Shown: piece by piece, positions 23,646 through 32,579 of the stretch
Layout of the letters: every line of letters starts with the position of its first letter
Numbering within the stretch: the stretch's first letter is position 1
Assembly: GCF_003579925.1 (NCBI RefSeq)
Contig: NZ_QUAL01000181.1
Location: 1 to 36,288, forward strand
DNA: 36,288 nucleotides
From: Jiangella rhizosphaerae
GTDB lineage: Bacteria; Actinomycetota; Actinomycetes; Jiangellales; Jiangellaceae
Direction of reading: 5' to 3'
The notes under the pieces: model-generated
What the model was told of the DNA's origin: nothing
The model's input: only the letters and a program-made list of their open reading frames with translations
The model's database searches: none
Translations under genes and position numbers: made by a program

Positions 23646-25745
23646 GTGACCGCCGAGCGCGCCGACGCCCTGACCACCGGTGGCGACTACACCGCCCGCC
23701 ACCTGTCGGTGCTCGAGGGCCTGGAGGCCGTGCGCAAGCGGCCGGGCATGTACATCGGCTCCACCGACTCCCGCGGGCTCATGCACTGCCTCTGGGAGAT
23801 CATCGACAACGCCGTCGACGAGGCGCTCGGCGGGTTCTGCGACCGCGTCGAGGTCGTCCTGCACGCCGACGGCTCGGCCTCGGTCAGCGACAACGGCCGC
23901 GGCATCCCGGTCGACATCCACACCAAGTCCGGCCTGTCCGGCGTCGAGGTCGTCTACACCAAGCTGCACGCCGGCGGGAAGTTCGGCGGCGGGTCCTACG
24001 CCGCCACCGGCGGCCTGCACGGCGTCGGCGCCAGCGTGGTCAACGCGCTGTCCGAGCGGGTCGACGTCGAGGTCGACCGCAACGGCCGCACGCACGCCAT
24101 GTCGTTCCGCCGCGGCGAGCCCGGCATCTGGGGCGGCGACGGCCCGGCCGCACCGTTCACCCCGTTCACCGACCACTCCGAGCTGCGCATCACCGGCCGG
24201 GTCGCCAAGCGTGTCACCGGCACCCGGGTCCGGTTCTACGCCGACCGGCAGATCTTCCTGCGCGACGCCGCGTACTCGTGGGACGACCTCATCTCCCGTG
24301 CCCGCCAGACGTCCTACCTCGTGCCCGGCCTGCAGCTGGTGGTCCGCGACGAGCGCGGCGAGGAGATCGTCGAAGAGACCTTCCGGCACGACGGCGGCAT
24401 CAGCGAGTTCGTCGAGTTCCTCAGCCCGGGTGCGCCCGTCACCGACGTCCTGCGGCTCACCGGCGAGCAGACCTTCCGCGAGACCGTCCCCGTCCTCGAC
24501 GACGACGGCCAGCTGGTCAGCAAGGACACCGAGCGGGTGTGCCAGGTCGACGTCGCGCTGCGGTGGGACACCGGCTACGACACCGTCGGCCGGTCGTTCG
24601 TCAACGTCGTCGCCACGCCCAAGGGCGGCACCCACGTCACCGGGTTCGAGCAGGGCCTGCTCAAGGCGCTGCGCGACCAGATCAAGGTCAACGCCCGGCG
24701 GCTCAAGGCCGGCAACGACAAGATCGAGAAGGACGACGTGCTCGAGGGCCTCACCTCGGTGGTCACCGTCCGGCTCGACGAGCCGCAGTTCGAGGGGCAG
24801 ACGAAGGAGGTGCTCGGCACCGCGGCGGTCCGCTCCATCGTCTCCGCCGTCGTCGAGCGCGAGCTGAAGGCCGTCCTCACCTCGACCAAGCGCAACGACA
24901 AGGCGCAGGCCGCCGCGCTGATGGAGAAGGTCGTCCAGGCCGCCAAGGCACGGGTCGCGGCCCGGCTGCACAAAGAGACCGTCCGCCGCAAGAACGCCCT
25001 CGAGACCAGTTCGCTGCCGACCAAGCTGGTCGACTGCCGCTCCAACAGCCTCGAGAAGTCCGAGCTGTTCATCGTCGAGGGCGACTCCGCGCTGGGCACC
25101 GGGCGCTCGGCCCGCGACGCCGAGTACCAGGCGCTGCTGCCCATCCGCGGCAAGATCCTCAACGTGCAGAAGGCGTCCGTCGCCGACATGCTGAAGAACG
25201 CCGAGTGCGCCGCCATCATCCAGGTGCTCGGCGCCGGCAGCGGCCGCACCTTCGACATCGACCAGTCCCGCTACGGCCGGGTCATCCTGATGACCGACGC
25301 CGACGTCGACGGCGCTCACATCCGCACGCTGCTCATCACGCTCTTCTACCGGTACATGCGCCCGTACGTCGAGGCCGGCCGGCTGTTCGCCGCCATGCCG
25401 CCGCTGCACCGCATCGAGCTGGCCAACCCGAAGAAGGGCCAGGACAAGTACGTCTACACCTACACCGACGCCGACCTCGACCGCACGCTGCGCGACCTCG
25501 CCCGCCGCGGCATCCGGGTCAAGGAGACCCCGCAGCGCTACAAGGGCCTGGGCGAGATGGATCCCGACCAGCTGGCCGAGACGACGATGGATCCTCGGCA
25601 CCGCCGGCTGCGGCGCATCAACGCCAAGGACGCCGAGCAGGCCGAGGCGGTCTTCGAGCTGCTGATGGGCAACGACGTCGCGCCGCGCAAGGAGTTCATC
25701 ATCGCCGGCGCCGCCGAGCTCGACCGCGCCCGCATCGACGTCTGA
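23646..25745 (+). CDS. parE: Type IIA DNA topoisomerase B subunit (ParE)
   Basis: A 699-residue ATPase subunit that works with ParC (not in this window) to decatenate and relax DNA. GHKL ATPase motifs: EIIDNAVDEA (51-60), DNGRGIP (82-88) and GGLHGVGASVVNAL (about 120-133). TOPRIM residues: E478 (EGDSALG) and DADVDGAHI (551 on), which supply the metal site. EGDSALGTGRSARDAEYQALLPIRGKILNVQKA is the ParE form; GyrB reads EGDSAGGSA. GTG start with AAGGAGG 9 nt upstream; an in-frame start 12 codons earlier covers the ribosome site. A TACCCT box (23594-23599) may be its -10. Confidence 0.96.
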   Translation: MTAERADALTTGGDYTARHLSVLEGLEAVRKRPGMYIGSTDSRGLMHCLWEIIDNAVDEALGGFCDRVEVVLHADGSASVSDNGRGIPVDIHTKSGLSGVEVVYTKLHAGGKFGGGSYAATGGLHGVGASVVNALSERVDVEVDRNGRTHAMSFRRGEPGIWGGDGPAAPFTPFTDHSELRITGRVAKRVTGTRVRFYADRQIFLRDAAYSWDDLISRARQTSYLVPGLQLVVRDERGEEIVEETFRHDGGISEFVEFLSPGAPVTDVLRLTGEQTFRETVPVLDDDGQLVSKDTERVCQVDVALRWDTGYDTVGRSFVNVVATPKGGTHVTGFEQGLLKALRDQIKVNARRLKAGNDKIEKDDVLEGLTSVVTVRLDEPQFEGQTKEVLGTAAVRSIVSAVVERELKAVLTSTKRNDKAQAAALMEKVVQAAKARVAARLHKETVRRKNALETSSLPTKLVDCRSNSLEKSELFIVEGDSALGTGRSARDAEYQALLPIRGKILNVQKASVADMLKNAECAAIIQVLGAGSGRTFDIDQSRYGRVILMTDADVDGAHIRTLLITLFYRYMRPYVEAGRLFAAMPPLHRIELANPKKGQDKYVYTYTDADLDRTLRDLARRGIRVKETPQRYKGLGEMDPDQLAETTMDPRHRRLRRINAKDAEQAEAVFELLMGNDVAPRKEFIIAGAAELDRARIDV

Positions 25746-25835
25746 TCGCTGGGAGATTCCTCACCTCATCGGCCGGAATACCGTGCCGCGACCCTGGTGA
25801 CCGCCGATCCGGTGGCCGACCCGGCCCGTCGACGC

Positions 25836-25855
25836 TCCGGAGGCGACCCTCCGGA
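25836..25855 (+). terminator. Hairpin downstream of parE
   Basis: TCCGGAGG (25836-25843), loop CGAC, CCTCCGGA (25848-25855): an 8-bp perfect stem, 90 nt after the parE stop. It also overlaps the region where the -35 of the next gene should lie, since a TAGGGT box (25860-25865) follows. It could terminate parE or be a regulatory element of the next gene. Confidence 0.45.
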
Positions 25856-25903
25856 CCGGTAGGGTAAAGGCGTCGAACGAGCACCGGGGGAGGGATGACG
25901 CGC

Positions 25904-26308
25904 ATGGTCACCACGCCCCGAACCGTGCTTCGCGACGTCCTCGCCGTGCTGCTCGCCGCCGGCCTCGTCGTGCTGGCCGCCGCCATGATCACCGGGGGAG
26001 CCGACACCGTCCGCGGTCAGGGTCCGGCCATCCACCCCGCCGCCGAGATCACCCCCAACTCGCTGCCGCGCGCCGACGACGACCCGCCCGCGGCCGACGA
26101 CGCCGTACGGCACGCCCACGGCGACGGCGACGCACCGGACGGTGGCCACGCCGGCCCCGACTCCGCCGTCGTCGTCACCGACACCACCCCCGCCGGTGTC
26201 CTCAGCGCCGGTACGGACCAGATCGACGACACCAGCGCGCGCCCCGCCGCGTCGGCCCCTGCCGGCGCGGTCGACGGCCGCGCACCTCCTGAACCCGGCG
26301 ACCTCTGA
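25904..26308 (+). CDS. Membrane-anchored small protein rich in Asp, Pro, Ala and His
   Basis: A 134-residue protein I do not recognise. One membrane or signal segment (about 11-30, VLAVLLAAGLVVLAAAMIT) precedes a low-complexity tail with acidic and histidine stretches (DDDPPAADDAVRHAHGDGDAPDGGHAG, about 62-90), which might bind metal. The ATG at 25904 is preferred because GGAGGG ends 9 nt before it; the ATG at 25895 touches the same purine run and is too close. Downstream is the Mrp antiporter operon after about 108 nt. There is no Cys for a lipoprotein anchor. Its repeatless tail varies fast in such proteins, so function is unassigned. Confidence 0.6.
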   Translation: MVTTPRTVLRDVLAVLLAAGLVVLAAAMITGGADTVRGQGPAIHPAAEITPNSLPRADDDPPAADDAVRHAHGDGDAPDGGHAGPDSAVVVTDTTPAGVLSAGTDQIDDTSARPAASAPAGAVDGRAPPEPGDL

Positions 26309-26416
26309 CCGTCCCGTCCCTGTGAATGTGCCCCTGCGACGCTGCGCAGGCGGCACCATCGAAGGGTTTCCCGTGTCGACCGTCCGTTGCCGCATGACCC
26401 TCCGGGAGAGCCGCTC

Positions 26417-29332
26417 ATGATGCTGGCCCTGATCGCCGCGCACCTCGCCGCCGCGGCGCTGGCGCCTGCCCTCGTGACCTGGCTGCGCCGCCGGGCGCTG
26501 GTGGTGCTGGCCGTCGTCCCCGCCGCCGCGTTCGTCTGGGCGGCCGCGATGACCGAGGAGGTCAGGCACGGTGGTGCCGTCGAGCAGCGGGTGCGCTGGG
26601 TGGAGACGCTGGGCCTGGAGCTGTCGTTCCGTCTCACCACGCTCACCTGGGTCATGACACTGCTGGTCACCGGCGTGGGAGCGCTGGTGCTGGCGTACTG
26701 CGCGGCCTACTTCCGGCGCGACGACGCCGGCCTGCCGCGGTTCGCGGGGCTGCTGACGGCGTTCGCCGGGGCGATGCTCGGGCTGGTGCTGGCCGACGAC
26801 CTGCTGGTGCTGTACGTGTTCTGGGAGCTGACGACCGTCCTGTCGTACCTGCTCATCGGGCACAACCCGGAGCGCAAGGCGAACCGGCGGGCGGCGATGC
26901 AGGCGCTCATGGTGACGACGTTCGGCGGGCTGGCCATGCTGGTCGGCGTCATCGTCATCGGGCAGGCCGCGGGGACGTACCGCATCTCCGAGGTGCTGGC
27001 GAACCCGCCCGGCGGCGGCGCCGTCACGGTCGCCGTCGTGCTGGTGCTGGTCGGCGCGGTCTCGAAGTCGGCGCTCATCCCGTTCCACTTCTGGCTCCCG
27101 GGCGCGATGGCCGCGCCCACCCCCGTCAGCGCCTACCTGCACGCGGCCGCCATGGTGAAGGCCGGCGTGTACCTGGTGGCGCTGTTCGCGCCGGCCTTCG
27201 CGGGGCTGCTGCCGTGGCGGCCGCTGCTGCTGACCCTCGGGTTGCTCACGATGCTGCTCGGCGGCCTGCGGGCGCTGCGCCAGACGGACCTGAAGCTGCT
27301 GCTGGCCTATGGGACGGTGAGCCAGCTCGGCTTCCTGATCGTGCTGGTCGGCGCCGGAACGCGGGCGGCGGCCATGGGGGGCGTCGCGATGCTGGTGGCG
27401 CACGCGCTGTTCAAGGCGACGCTGTTCCTCGTGGTCGGCCTGGTCGACCGCGCCACCGGCACCCGCGACCTGCGTGAGCTGTCCGGGCTGGGGCGCCGGC
27501 TGCCGGTGCTGCTGTGGACGTCCATCCTCGCGGCGGCGTCGATGGCGGCCATACCGCCGCTGGCCGGTTTCGTCGCCAAGGAGACCGCGTACGCCGCCGC
27601 CGTCGACATCGCCGAGACCGGCGACGGCACCGGCATCGGGACGGTCGCCGGCTGGGCGCTGGTCGCCGGGCTGGCCGTGGGCTCGGCGCTGACCGCGGCG
27701 TACAGCATCCGGTTCGTCTGGGGCGCGTTCGCCGTCAAGCCCGGCGTCGCGCCGATCCCCGCGTCCGAGTGCCGCTTCCCGACCGCCGGGTTCTCCGCCG
27801 CGCCGGTGCTGCTCGCGGCGGTCGGGCTCGGGCTCGGCTTCCTCGGCCCGGTCGAGACGGCGCTGCTGGAGCCGTACGCCGCGCAGTTCCCCGAGGGGGC
27901 GCACGAGCCCGAGCTGACCCTGTGGCACGGCGTCAACACGGCGCTGGTGCTGTCGATCGTCTCGGTGGCGGCCGGCATCGTGCTGTTCCGCTGGCGCAAC
28001 CGGGTCGACCGCCTGCAAGGCCGGCTGGTCACCGGCGGCGACGCCGAGGTGGCCTACCGGGCGATCATGCGCGGCGTCGACCGGCTCGCCGTCGAGGTCA
28101 CGGGCACGACCCAGCGTGGCTCACTGCCCAGCTACCTCGCCGTGATCTTCCTGGTGGTGGTCGCGGTACCGGGCGGGGTGCTGGTGACCCGGCAGCTGTG
28201 GGCCGACGCGCCCGGGGTGCGCGCGTGGGACAGCGTCGGACAGGCGATCGTCGGCGCGATCATGATCGCCGGGGCGGTGCTGGCCGCGCGGTCGCGGCGC
28301 CGGCTCAAGGCCGTCGTGCTGGCCGGCGGCACCGGCTACGGCATGGCGATGCTGTTCATCCTGCACGGCGCGCCCGATCTCGCGCTGACCCAGGTGCTGG
28401 TCGAGACCGTCACGCTGGTGGTCTTCGTGCTGGTGCTGCGGCGGCTGCCGCCGTACTTCTCCGACCGGCCGCTGACGAAGTCGCGCTGGTGGCGCATCGG
28501 GCTGGGGATCGCCGTCGGGCTGGTGATGGCCGGGCTGGCGCTGGCCGCGTCCGGTGCCCGCACGACCGAGCCGGTGTCCGAGGGCTTCGCCGAACCGGCC
28601 GTCTCGTACGGCGGCGGGCACAACATCGTCAACGTCACCCTGGTCGACATCCGGGCCTGGGACACCATGGGCGAGATCTCGGTCCTGGTCGTCGCCGCGA
28701 CCGGCGTGGCGAGCCTGATCTTCCTCATCACCAGCCGGAACGGACGGTGGCGGGCGGACGACGCGATCGCCAGCGCGCCCACGTCGCCCGATCGCCGTCA
28801 GCACCGCAACCTGTGGCTGCGGGCCGGTCGCACCGTCGCACCGGAGCGCCGCTCGATCCTGTTCGAGGTGGTCACCCGGCTGGCGTTCCACGTGATCATC
28901 GTGTTCTCGATCTACCTGCTGTTCGTCGGGCACAACGAGCCGGGCGGCGGGTTCGCCGGGGGACTGGTGGCCGGGCTCGCGCTGATGGTCCGCTACCTCG
29001 CCGGCGGCCGGCACGAGCTGAACGAGGCCGCCCCCGTCGACGCCGGCATGGTGCTGGGCATCGGGCTGTTCATCGCGACGGGGAGCGGGCTGGTGCCGCT
29101 CGCCTTCGGCGGCGACGTCCTGCAGAGCGCGGTGGTCGACCTCGACCTGCCGCTGGTGGGGCACGTGCACTTCGTGACGTCGCTGTTCTTCGACGTCGGC
29201 GTCTACCTCGTCGTGGTGGGCCTGATGCTCGACGTCCTGCGCAGCCTCGGCGGCGGCGTCGACAAGCAGGCCGGCGACGACGACGCCGCCGAGCCGGGCG
29301 AGTCCATGGAGACCGCGGAGGAGGTGCGATGA
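26417..29332 (+). CDS. mrpA: Mrp Na+/H+ antiporter subunit A fused to subunit B
   Basis: A 971-residue membrane protein. Residues 1-490 are the NuoL-like proton-translocating part with E137 (VFWELTTVLSYLLIG), K217 (VSKSALIPFHFWLP) and K248 (HAAAMVKAGVYL), in the positions of conserved ionisable residues of Mrp/complex I subunits. Residues about 560-790 match the MrpA C-terminal domain, and about 820-960 the MrpB domain (FEVVTRLAFHVIIVFSIYLLFVGHNEPGGGFAGGLVAGLAL). Subunit B is thus fused to A, as in many actinobacteria, and no separate mrpB exists. ATG at 26417 with GGGAGAG 6 nt upstream; the frame extends 10 codons more. It overlaps mrpC by 4 nt. The complex expels Na+ in exchange for H+, for pH and salt tolerance. 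Confidence 0.95.
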   Translation: MMLALIAAHLAAAALAPALVTWLRRRALVVLAVVPAAAFVWAAAMTEEVRHGGAVEQRVRWVETLGLELSFRLTTLTWVMTLLVTGVGALVLAYCAAYFRRDDAGLPRFAGLLTAFAGAMLGLVLADDLLVLYVFWELTTVLSYLLIGHNPERKANRRAAMQALMVTTFGGLAMLVGVIVIGQAAGTYRISEVLANPPGGGAVTVAVVLVLVGAVSKSALIPFHFWLPGAMAAPTPVSAYLHAAAMVKAGVYLVALFAPAFAGLLPWRPLLLTLGLLTMLLGGLRALRQTDLKLLLAYGTVSQLGFLIVLVGAGTRAAAMGGVAMLVAHALFKATLFLVVGLVDRATGTRDLRELSGLGRRLPVLLWTSILAAASMAAIPPLAGFVAKETAYAAAVDIAETGDGTGIGTVAGWALVAGLAVGSALTAAYSIRFVWGAFAVKPGVAPIPASECRFPTAGFSAAPVLLAAVGLGLGFLGPVETALLEPYAAQFPEGAHEPELTLWHGVNTALVLSIVSVAAGIVLFRWRNRVDRLQGRLVTGGDAEVAYRAIMRGVDRLAVEVTGTTQRGSLPSYLAVIFLVVVAVPGGVLVTRQLWADAPGVRAWDSVGQAIVGAIMIAGAVLAARSRRRLKAVVLAGGTGYGMAMLFILHGAPDLALTQVLVETVTLVVFVLVLRRLPPYFSDRPLTKSRWWRIGLGIAVGLVMAGLALAASGARTTEPVSEGFAEPAVSYGGGHNIVNVTLVDIRAWDTMGEISVLVVAATGVASLIFLITSRNGRWRADDAIASAPTSPDRRQHRNLWLRAGRTVAPERRSILFEVVTRLAFHVIIVFSIYLLFVGHNEPGGGFAGGLVAGLALMVRYLAGGRHELNEAAPVDAGMVLGIGLFIATGSGLVPLAFGGDVLQSAVVDLDLPLVGHVHFVTSLFFDVGVYLVVVGLMLDVLRSLGGGVDKQAGDDDAAEPGESMETAEEVR

Positions 29333-29808
29333 CCACGAACCTGGTCCTCGTCGTCGTGGTCGGCGTGCTGTTCGCCGCCGGCGTCTACCTGCTGCTCGAG
29401 CGCAGCCTGACCCGTGTGCTGGTCGGCGTCATCCTCATCGGCAACGGCGTGAACACGCTGTTCCTGGTGGCGTCCGGGCCGGCCGGGCGGGCGCCGATCG
29501 TCGGCCTCAACGACGTCGACGACATGAGCGACCCGCTGCCGCAGGCGATGGTGCTCACCGCCATCGTCATCACCCTCGGGGTGACGGCGTTCCTGCTGGC
29601 CATGGCCTACCGTGCCTGGCAGCTCAACGGCCACGACGACGTCCAGGACGACGTCGAGGACGCCGCGATCCGCCGCCGCGCCGAGCGCGACGAGGTGTCG
29701 TCCAGCTACGACGACAGCGCCGGCGGCACGATGGACGAGGAGGGCGCCGACGAGCCTTCCGGCGAGGGTGAGCCGGCCGCCGTCGGACCCGAGGGGGAGC
29801 GCCGATGA
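29329..29808 (+). CDS. mrpC: Mrp Na+/H+ antiporter subunit C (NuoK-like)
   Basis: A 159-residue protein with three membrane segments (about 4-20, 27-48, 72-96), the NuoK-like core GVYLLLERSLTRVLVGVILIGNGVNTLFL and QAMVLTAIVITLGVTAFLL. The tail after about residue 100 is long and acidic (DDVQDDVEDAAIRRRAERDEVSSSYDD and on), unusual against the ~110-residue family norm and probably cytoplasmic. Coupled to mrpA and mrpD by ATGA overlaps. Confidence 0.94.
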   Translation: MTTNLVLVVVVGVLFAAGVYLLLERSLTRVLVGVILIGNGVNTLFLVASGPAGRAPIVGLNDVDDMSDPLPQAMVLTAIVITLGVTAFLLAMAYRAWQLNGHDDVQDDVEDAAIRRRAERDEVSSSYDDSAGGTMDEEGADEPSGEGEPAAVGPEGERR

Positions 29809-31385
29809 ACGCGTCCGTGCTCGTCCCGCTGCCCGTCGTGCTGCCGCTGTTCGGCGCCGGGCTGGCGCTCGCGCTGGGCCGGTCCGCCAGGGCGCAGCGG
29901 GTGGTGAGCGTCGTCGTCCTGGGCCTCATGGTGGTCATCGCGGCCGTGCTGCTGGCCCGCGCCGACGCCGACGGCCCGCAGGTGATGCACGTCGGCGGCT
30001 GGCCCGCGCCGATCGGGATCTCGCTGGTGGCCGACCGGCTGTCCGCGCTGATGCTGCTGGTGTCGGTGATCGTGGCGCTGTGCGTCCTGCTGTACTCGCT
30101 GAGCCAGGGTCTGGTGGAGTACGGGCCGGACATCCCGCTGTCGATCTACCACCCGACGTTCCTGATCCTGGTCGCGGGCGTGTCGAACGCGTTCCTGTCC
30201 GGTGACCTGTTCAACCTCTACGTCGGCTTCGAGATCCTGCTGGCCGCGTCGTACGTCCTGCTCACGCTGGGCGGCACGGCCGACCGCATCCGGGCCGGCA
30301 GCACGTACGTCGTCGTGAGCCTGGCGTCGTCGATCGTGTTCCTGACGGCGCTGGCGCTGGTCTACGCCGCCACCGGCACCGTCAGCCTGGCGCAGCTGGC
30401 CGGGCGGCTGGACGAGCTGCCGCCCAGCGTGGCGCTGCTGCTGCAGCTCATGCTGCTGACGGCGTTCGCGATCAAGGCCGCGGTGTTCCCGTTGTCGGCG
30501 TGGCTGCCCGACAGCTACCCGACGGCGCCGGCGCCGGTGACCGCGGTCTTCGCCGGCCTGCTGACGAAGGTCGGCGTCTACGCGATCATCCGGACGCAGA
30601 CGCTGCTGTTCCCGGACAGCCCGCTGTCCGACCTGCTGCTGTGGGTGGCGCTGCTGACCATGGTCATCGGCATCCTCGGCGCCGTGGCGCAGGACGACCT
30701 CAAGCGCATGCTCTCGTTCACGCTGGTCAGCCACATCGGCTACATGGTCTTCGGGGTGGCCCTGGCCAGCGACGACGGCCTGTCCGGCGCCATCTACTAC
30801 GTCGTGCACCACATCGTCATCCAGACCAACCTGTTCCTCGTCGCCGGGCTGATCGAGCGGCGCGGCGGCAGCACCTCACTGGAACGGCTGGGCGGGCTGG
30901 CACGGCTGTCTCCGGTGCTGGCGCTGCTGTTCTTCGTGCCGGCGATGAACCTGGCCGGCATCCCGCCGTTCTCCGGGTTCCTCGGCAAGCTGGGGCTCAT
31001 GCAGGCCGGCGTCGACGACGGCGGCTGGCTGGCGTACGTGCTGGTCGCGGGCAGCGTGGTGACGAGCCTGCTGACGCTGTACGCGATGGCCAAGGCGTGG
31101 AACCGGGCGTTCTGGCAGCCGCCGGCGGTGGAGCCCGACGGCGCCGCCGGGCCGACCACCGACCTGCACCGCAAGCCGGTGCGCACCGGCGCGCAGGTCT
31201 CCAGCAAGGTGGCCGCGGTCGCCCTGCGCGCCGGGATGGCCGGGCCGGCCGCCGTCCTGCTGCTGGTCGGCGTCGCGATGACGGTGTTCGCCGGGCCGCT
31301 GTTCGGGCTCACCGACCGCGCCGCCGCCGACCTGCGCGAGCGCACTCCGTACATCGAGGCCGTCCTGCCGGGAGGTGCCCCGTGA
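29805..31385 (+). CDS. mrpD: Mrp Na+/H+ antiporter subunit D (NuoN-like)
   Basis: A 526-residue membrane protein with about 14 segments, the second NuoN/M/L-like subunit of the Mrp complex. Conserved residues include E143 (NLYVGFEILLAASYVLL) and K224 (LTAFAIKAAVFPLSAWLPDSYPTAPAPVTAVFAGLLTKVGVYAI), the equivalents of residues essential in Bacillus MrpD. The loop near 430-465 is charged and holds a histidine (TDLHRKPVRTGAQVSSK). It overlaps mrpC and mrpE by 4 nt each. Confidence 0.95.
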   Translation: MNASVLVPLPVVLPLFGAGLALALGRSARAQRVVSVVVLGLMVVIAAVLLARADADGPQVMHVGGWPAPIGISLVADRLSALMLLVSVIVALCVLLYSLSQGLVEYGPDIPLSIYHPTFLILVAGVSNAFLSGDLFNLYVGFEILLAASYVLLTLGGTADRIRAGSTYVVVSLASSIVFLTALALVYAATGTVSLAQLAGRLDELPPSVALLLQLMLLTAFAIKAAVFPLSAWLPDSYPTAPAPVTAVFAGLLTKVGVYAIIRTQTLLFPDSPLSDLLLWVALLTMVIGILGAVAQDDLKRMLSFTLVSHIGYMVFGVALASDDGLSGAIYYVVHHIVIQTNLFLVAGLIERRGGSTSLERLGGLARLSPVLALLFFVPAMNLAGIPPFSGFLGKLGLMQAGVDDGGWLAYVLVAGSVVTSLLTLYAMAKAWNRAFWQPPAVEPDGAAGPTTDLHRKPVRTGAQVSSKVAAVALRAGMAGPAAVLLLVGVAMTVFAGPLFGLTDRAAADLRERTPYIEAVLPGGAP

Positions 31386-31960
31386 GCCGCGAGAGGTCCG
31401 ACGGCGTGCCGGGCGACGCGCCGGTGCGGCGCAACGGCGTGCAGTGGCCGATGCTCATCGGGCTGACCGTCGTCTGGGTGCTGCTGTGGGGCGGCCTGAC
31501 GGTGGGCAACGTGCTGTCCGGGCTGGTCGTGGCCGTCGTCGTCACGCTGGTGTTCCCGCTGCCGCCGATCGTGTTCGGCGGCCGGCTGCGGGCGCGCGGG
31601 CTGGCCGTGCTGATCGGCTGGTTCGTCGTCGAGCTGGTGGTCGCCAGCGTGCAGGTCGCCGCGCTGGCACTGCGGATCGGGCGGCCGCCGCTGAACGCCG
31701 TCATCGAGGTCGACCTGCGCAGCCGCTCCGACCTCTACCTGACCCTCACCGCCGAGCTGCTGTCGCTCGTCCCCGGCAGCCTCGTCGTCGAGGTGCGCCG
31801 CTCGACGTCGACGCTGTTCCTGCACGTCCTGGGCGTCCGCGACGAATCCGACGTCGAGGCCGCCCGGCGGCGGGCCCTGCGGCAGGAGGAGCGGGTCGTG
31901 CGGGCGCTGGCGTCCGACGAGGAACTGGCCGCGTATCTGGCCGAAGGGGTGGGCCGATGA
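31382..31960 (+). CDS. mrpE: Mrp Na+/H+ antiporter subunit E
   Basis: A 192-residue protein with two to three membrane segments (about 20-38, 41-58, 70-92), then the conserved PPLNAVIEVDLRSRSDLYLTLTAELLSLVPGSLVVEVRRSTSTLFLHVLGV and a charged C-terminal helix. The GTG start overlaps mrpD. The N-terminal ~15 residues (SRERSDGVPGDAPVRRN) are a hydrophilic extension not needed by the family. Confidence 0.93.
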   Translation: MSRERSDGVPGDAPVRRNGVQWPMLIGLTVVWVLLWGGLTVGNVLSGLVVAVVVTLVFPLPPIVFGGRLRARGLAVLIGWFVVELVVASVQVAALALRIGRPPLNAVIEVDLRSRSDLYLTLTAELLSLVPGSLVVEVRRSTSTLFLHVLGVRDESDVEAARRRALRQEERVVRALASDEELAAYLAEGVGR

Positions 31961-32229
31961 CCGTCGTGATCTGGGTGTGCGCGGGCATGCTGAGCCTCGC
32001 CGCCGTCCTGGTGCTGACCCGCATGACCATCGGCCCGACCATGCTCAACCGGGTCGTCGCCATGGACGTGCTGATCGCCATCGTCGTCGCCGGGCTGGGC
32101 CTGGAGGCGGCGCTGAACCGGCACGCCACCACGCTGCCGATCCTGGTCGTGCTCTCGCTGGTCGGGTTCGTCGGCTCGGTCAGCGTCGCCCGCTTCGCCG
32201 CCCACGACGACAAGGGGGAGGGCTCGTGA
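31957..32229 (+). CDS. mrpF: Mrp Na+/H+ antiporter subunit F
   Basis: A 90-residue protein with three membrane segments. Recognisable core: RMTIGPTMLNRVVAMDVLIAIVVAGLG (about 23-49) and LPILVVLSLVGFVGSVSVARF (about 60-80). The ATG overlaps the mrpE stop, and its stop overlaps the GTG of mrpG. Confidence 0.94.
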   Translation: MTVVIWVCAGMLSLAAVLVLTRMTIGPTMLNRVVAMDVLIAIVVAGLGLEAALNRHATTLPILVVLSLVGFVGSVSVARFAAHDDKGEGS

Positions 32230-32579
32230 CCTGGCTCGACGTCGTCTCCGCCGCGTGCCTGCTGGCCGGGTGCGCGCTGTCGCTGATCGCCGCCGTCGGC
32301 CTGATCCGGTTCCCGGACCTGCTCAGCCGCATGCACGCCGGCACCAAGCCGCAGGTGTTCGGCCTGCTGCTCATCCTCGTCGGCATCGGCCTGCGGCTGC
32401 GCGACTGGAGCGACGTCGGCATGCTGCTGGCGGTCGCCATGTTCCAGCTGCTGACCGCCCCGGTGGCGGCGCACATGGTGGGCCGGGCCGCGTACCGGCG
32501 CGGCGCGGTGCGTCGCGACACGCTGCTGGTGGACGAGCTCACGCCGGTGCTGGAGGCCGAGGACCGCCCCGGCCCGTGA
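32226..32579 (+). CDS. mrpG: Mrp Na+/H+ antiporter subunit G
   Basis: A 117-residue protein with three membrane segments (about 8-26, 43-60, 66-86) and the signature GLIRFPDLLSRMHAGTKPQVFGLLLILVG (about 26-54). It closes the operon. Its TGA stop (32577-32579) abuts the stop of the convergent GNAT gene (32580-32582) with no base between, so no terminator fits in between. Confidence 0.94.
   Translation: MTWLDVVSAACLLAGCALSLIAAVGLIRFPDLLSRMHAGTKPQVFGLLLILVGIGLRLRDWSDVGMLLAVAMFQLLTAPVAAHMVGRAAYRRGAVRRDTLLVDELTPVLEAEDRPGP

Noticed and set aside
23154-25601. Long minus-strand open frame covering parE
   Set aside because: Only its last 72 codons (DUF7455, from 23372) are real; the rest is antisense to parE.
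23393-25867. 824-codon plus-strand frame overlapping parE
   Set aside because: It is an out-of-frame shadow of parE with an Arg-rich, low-complexity translation.
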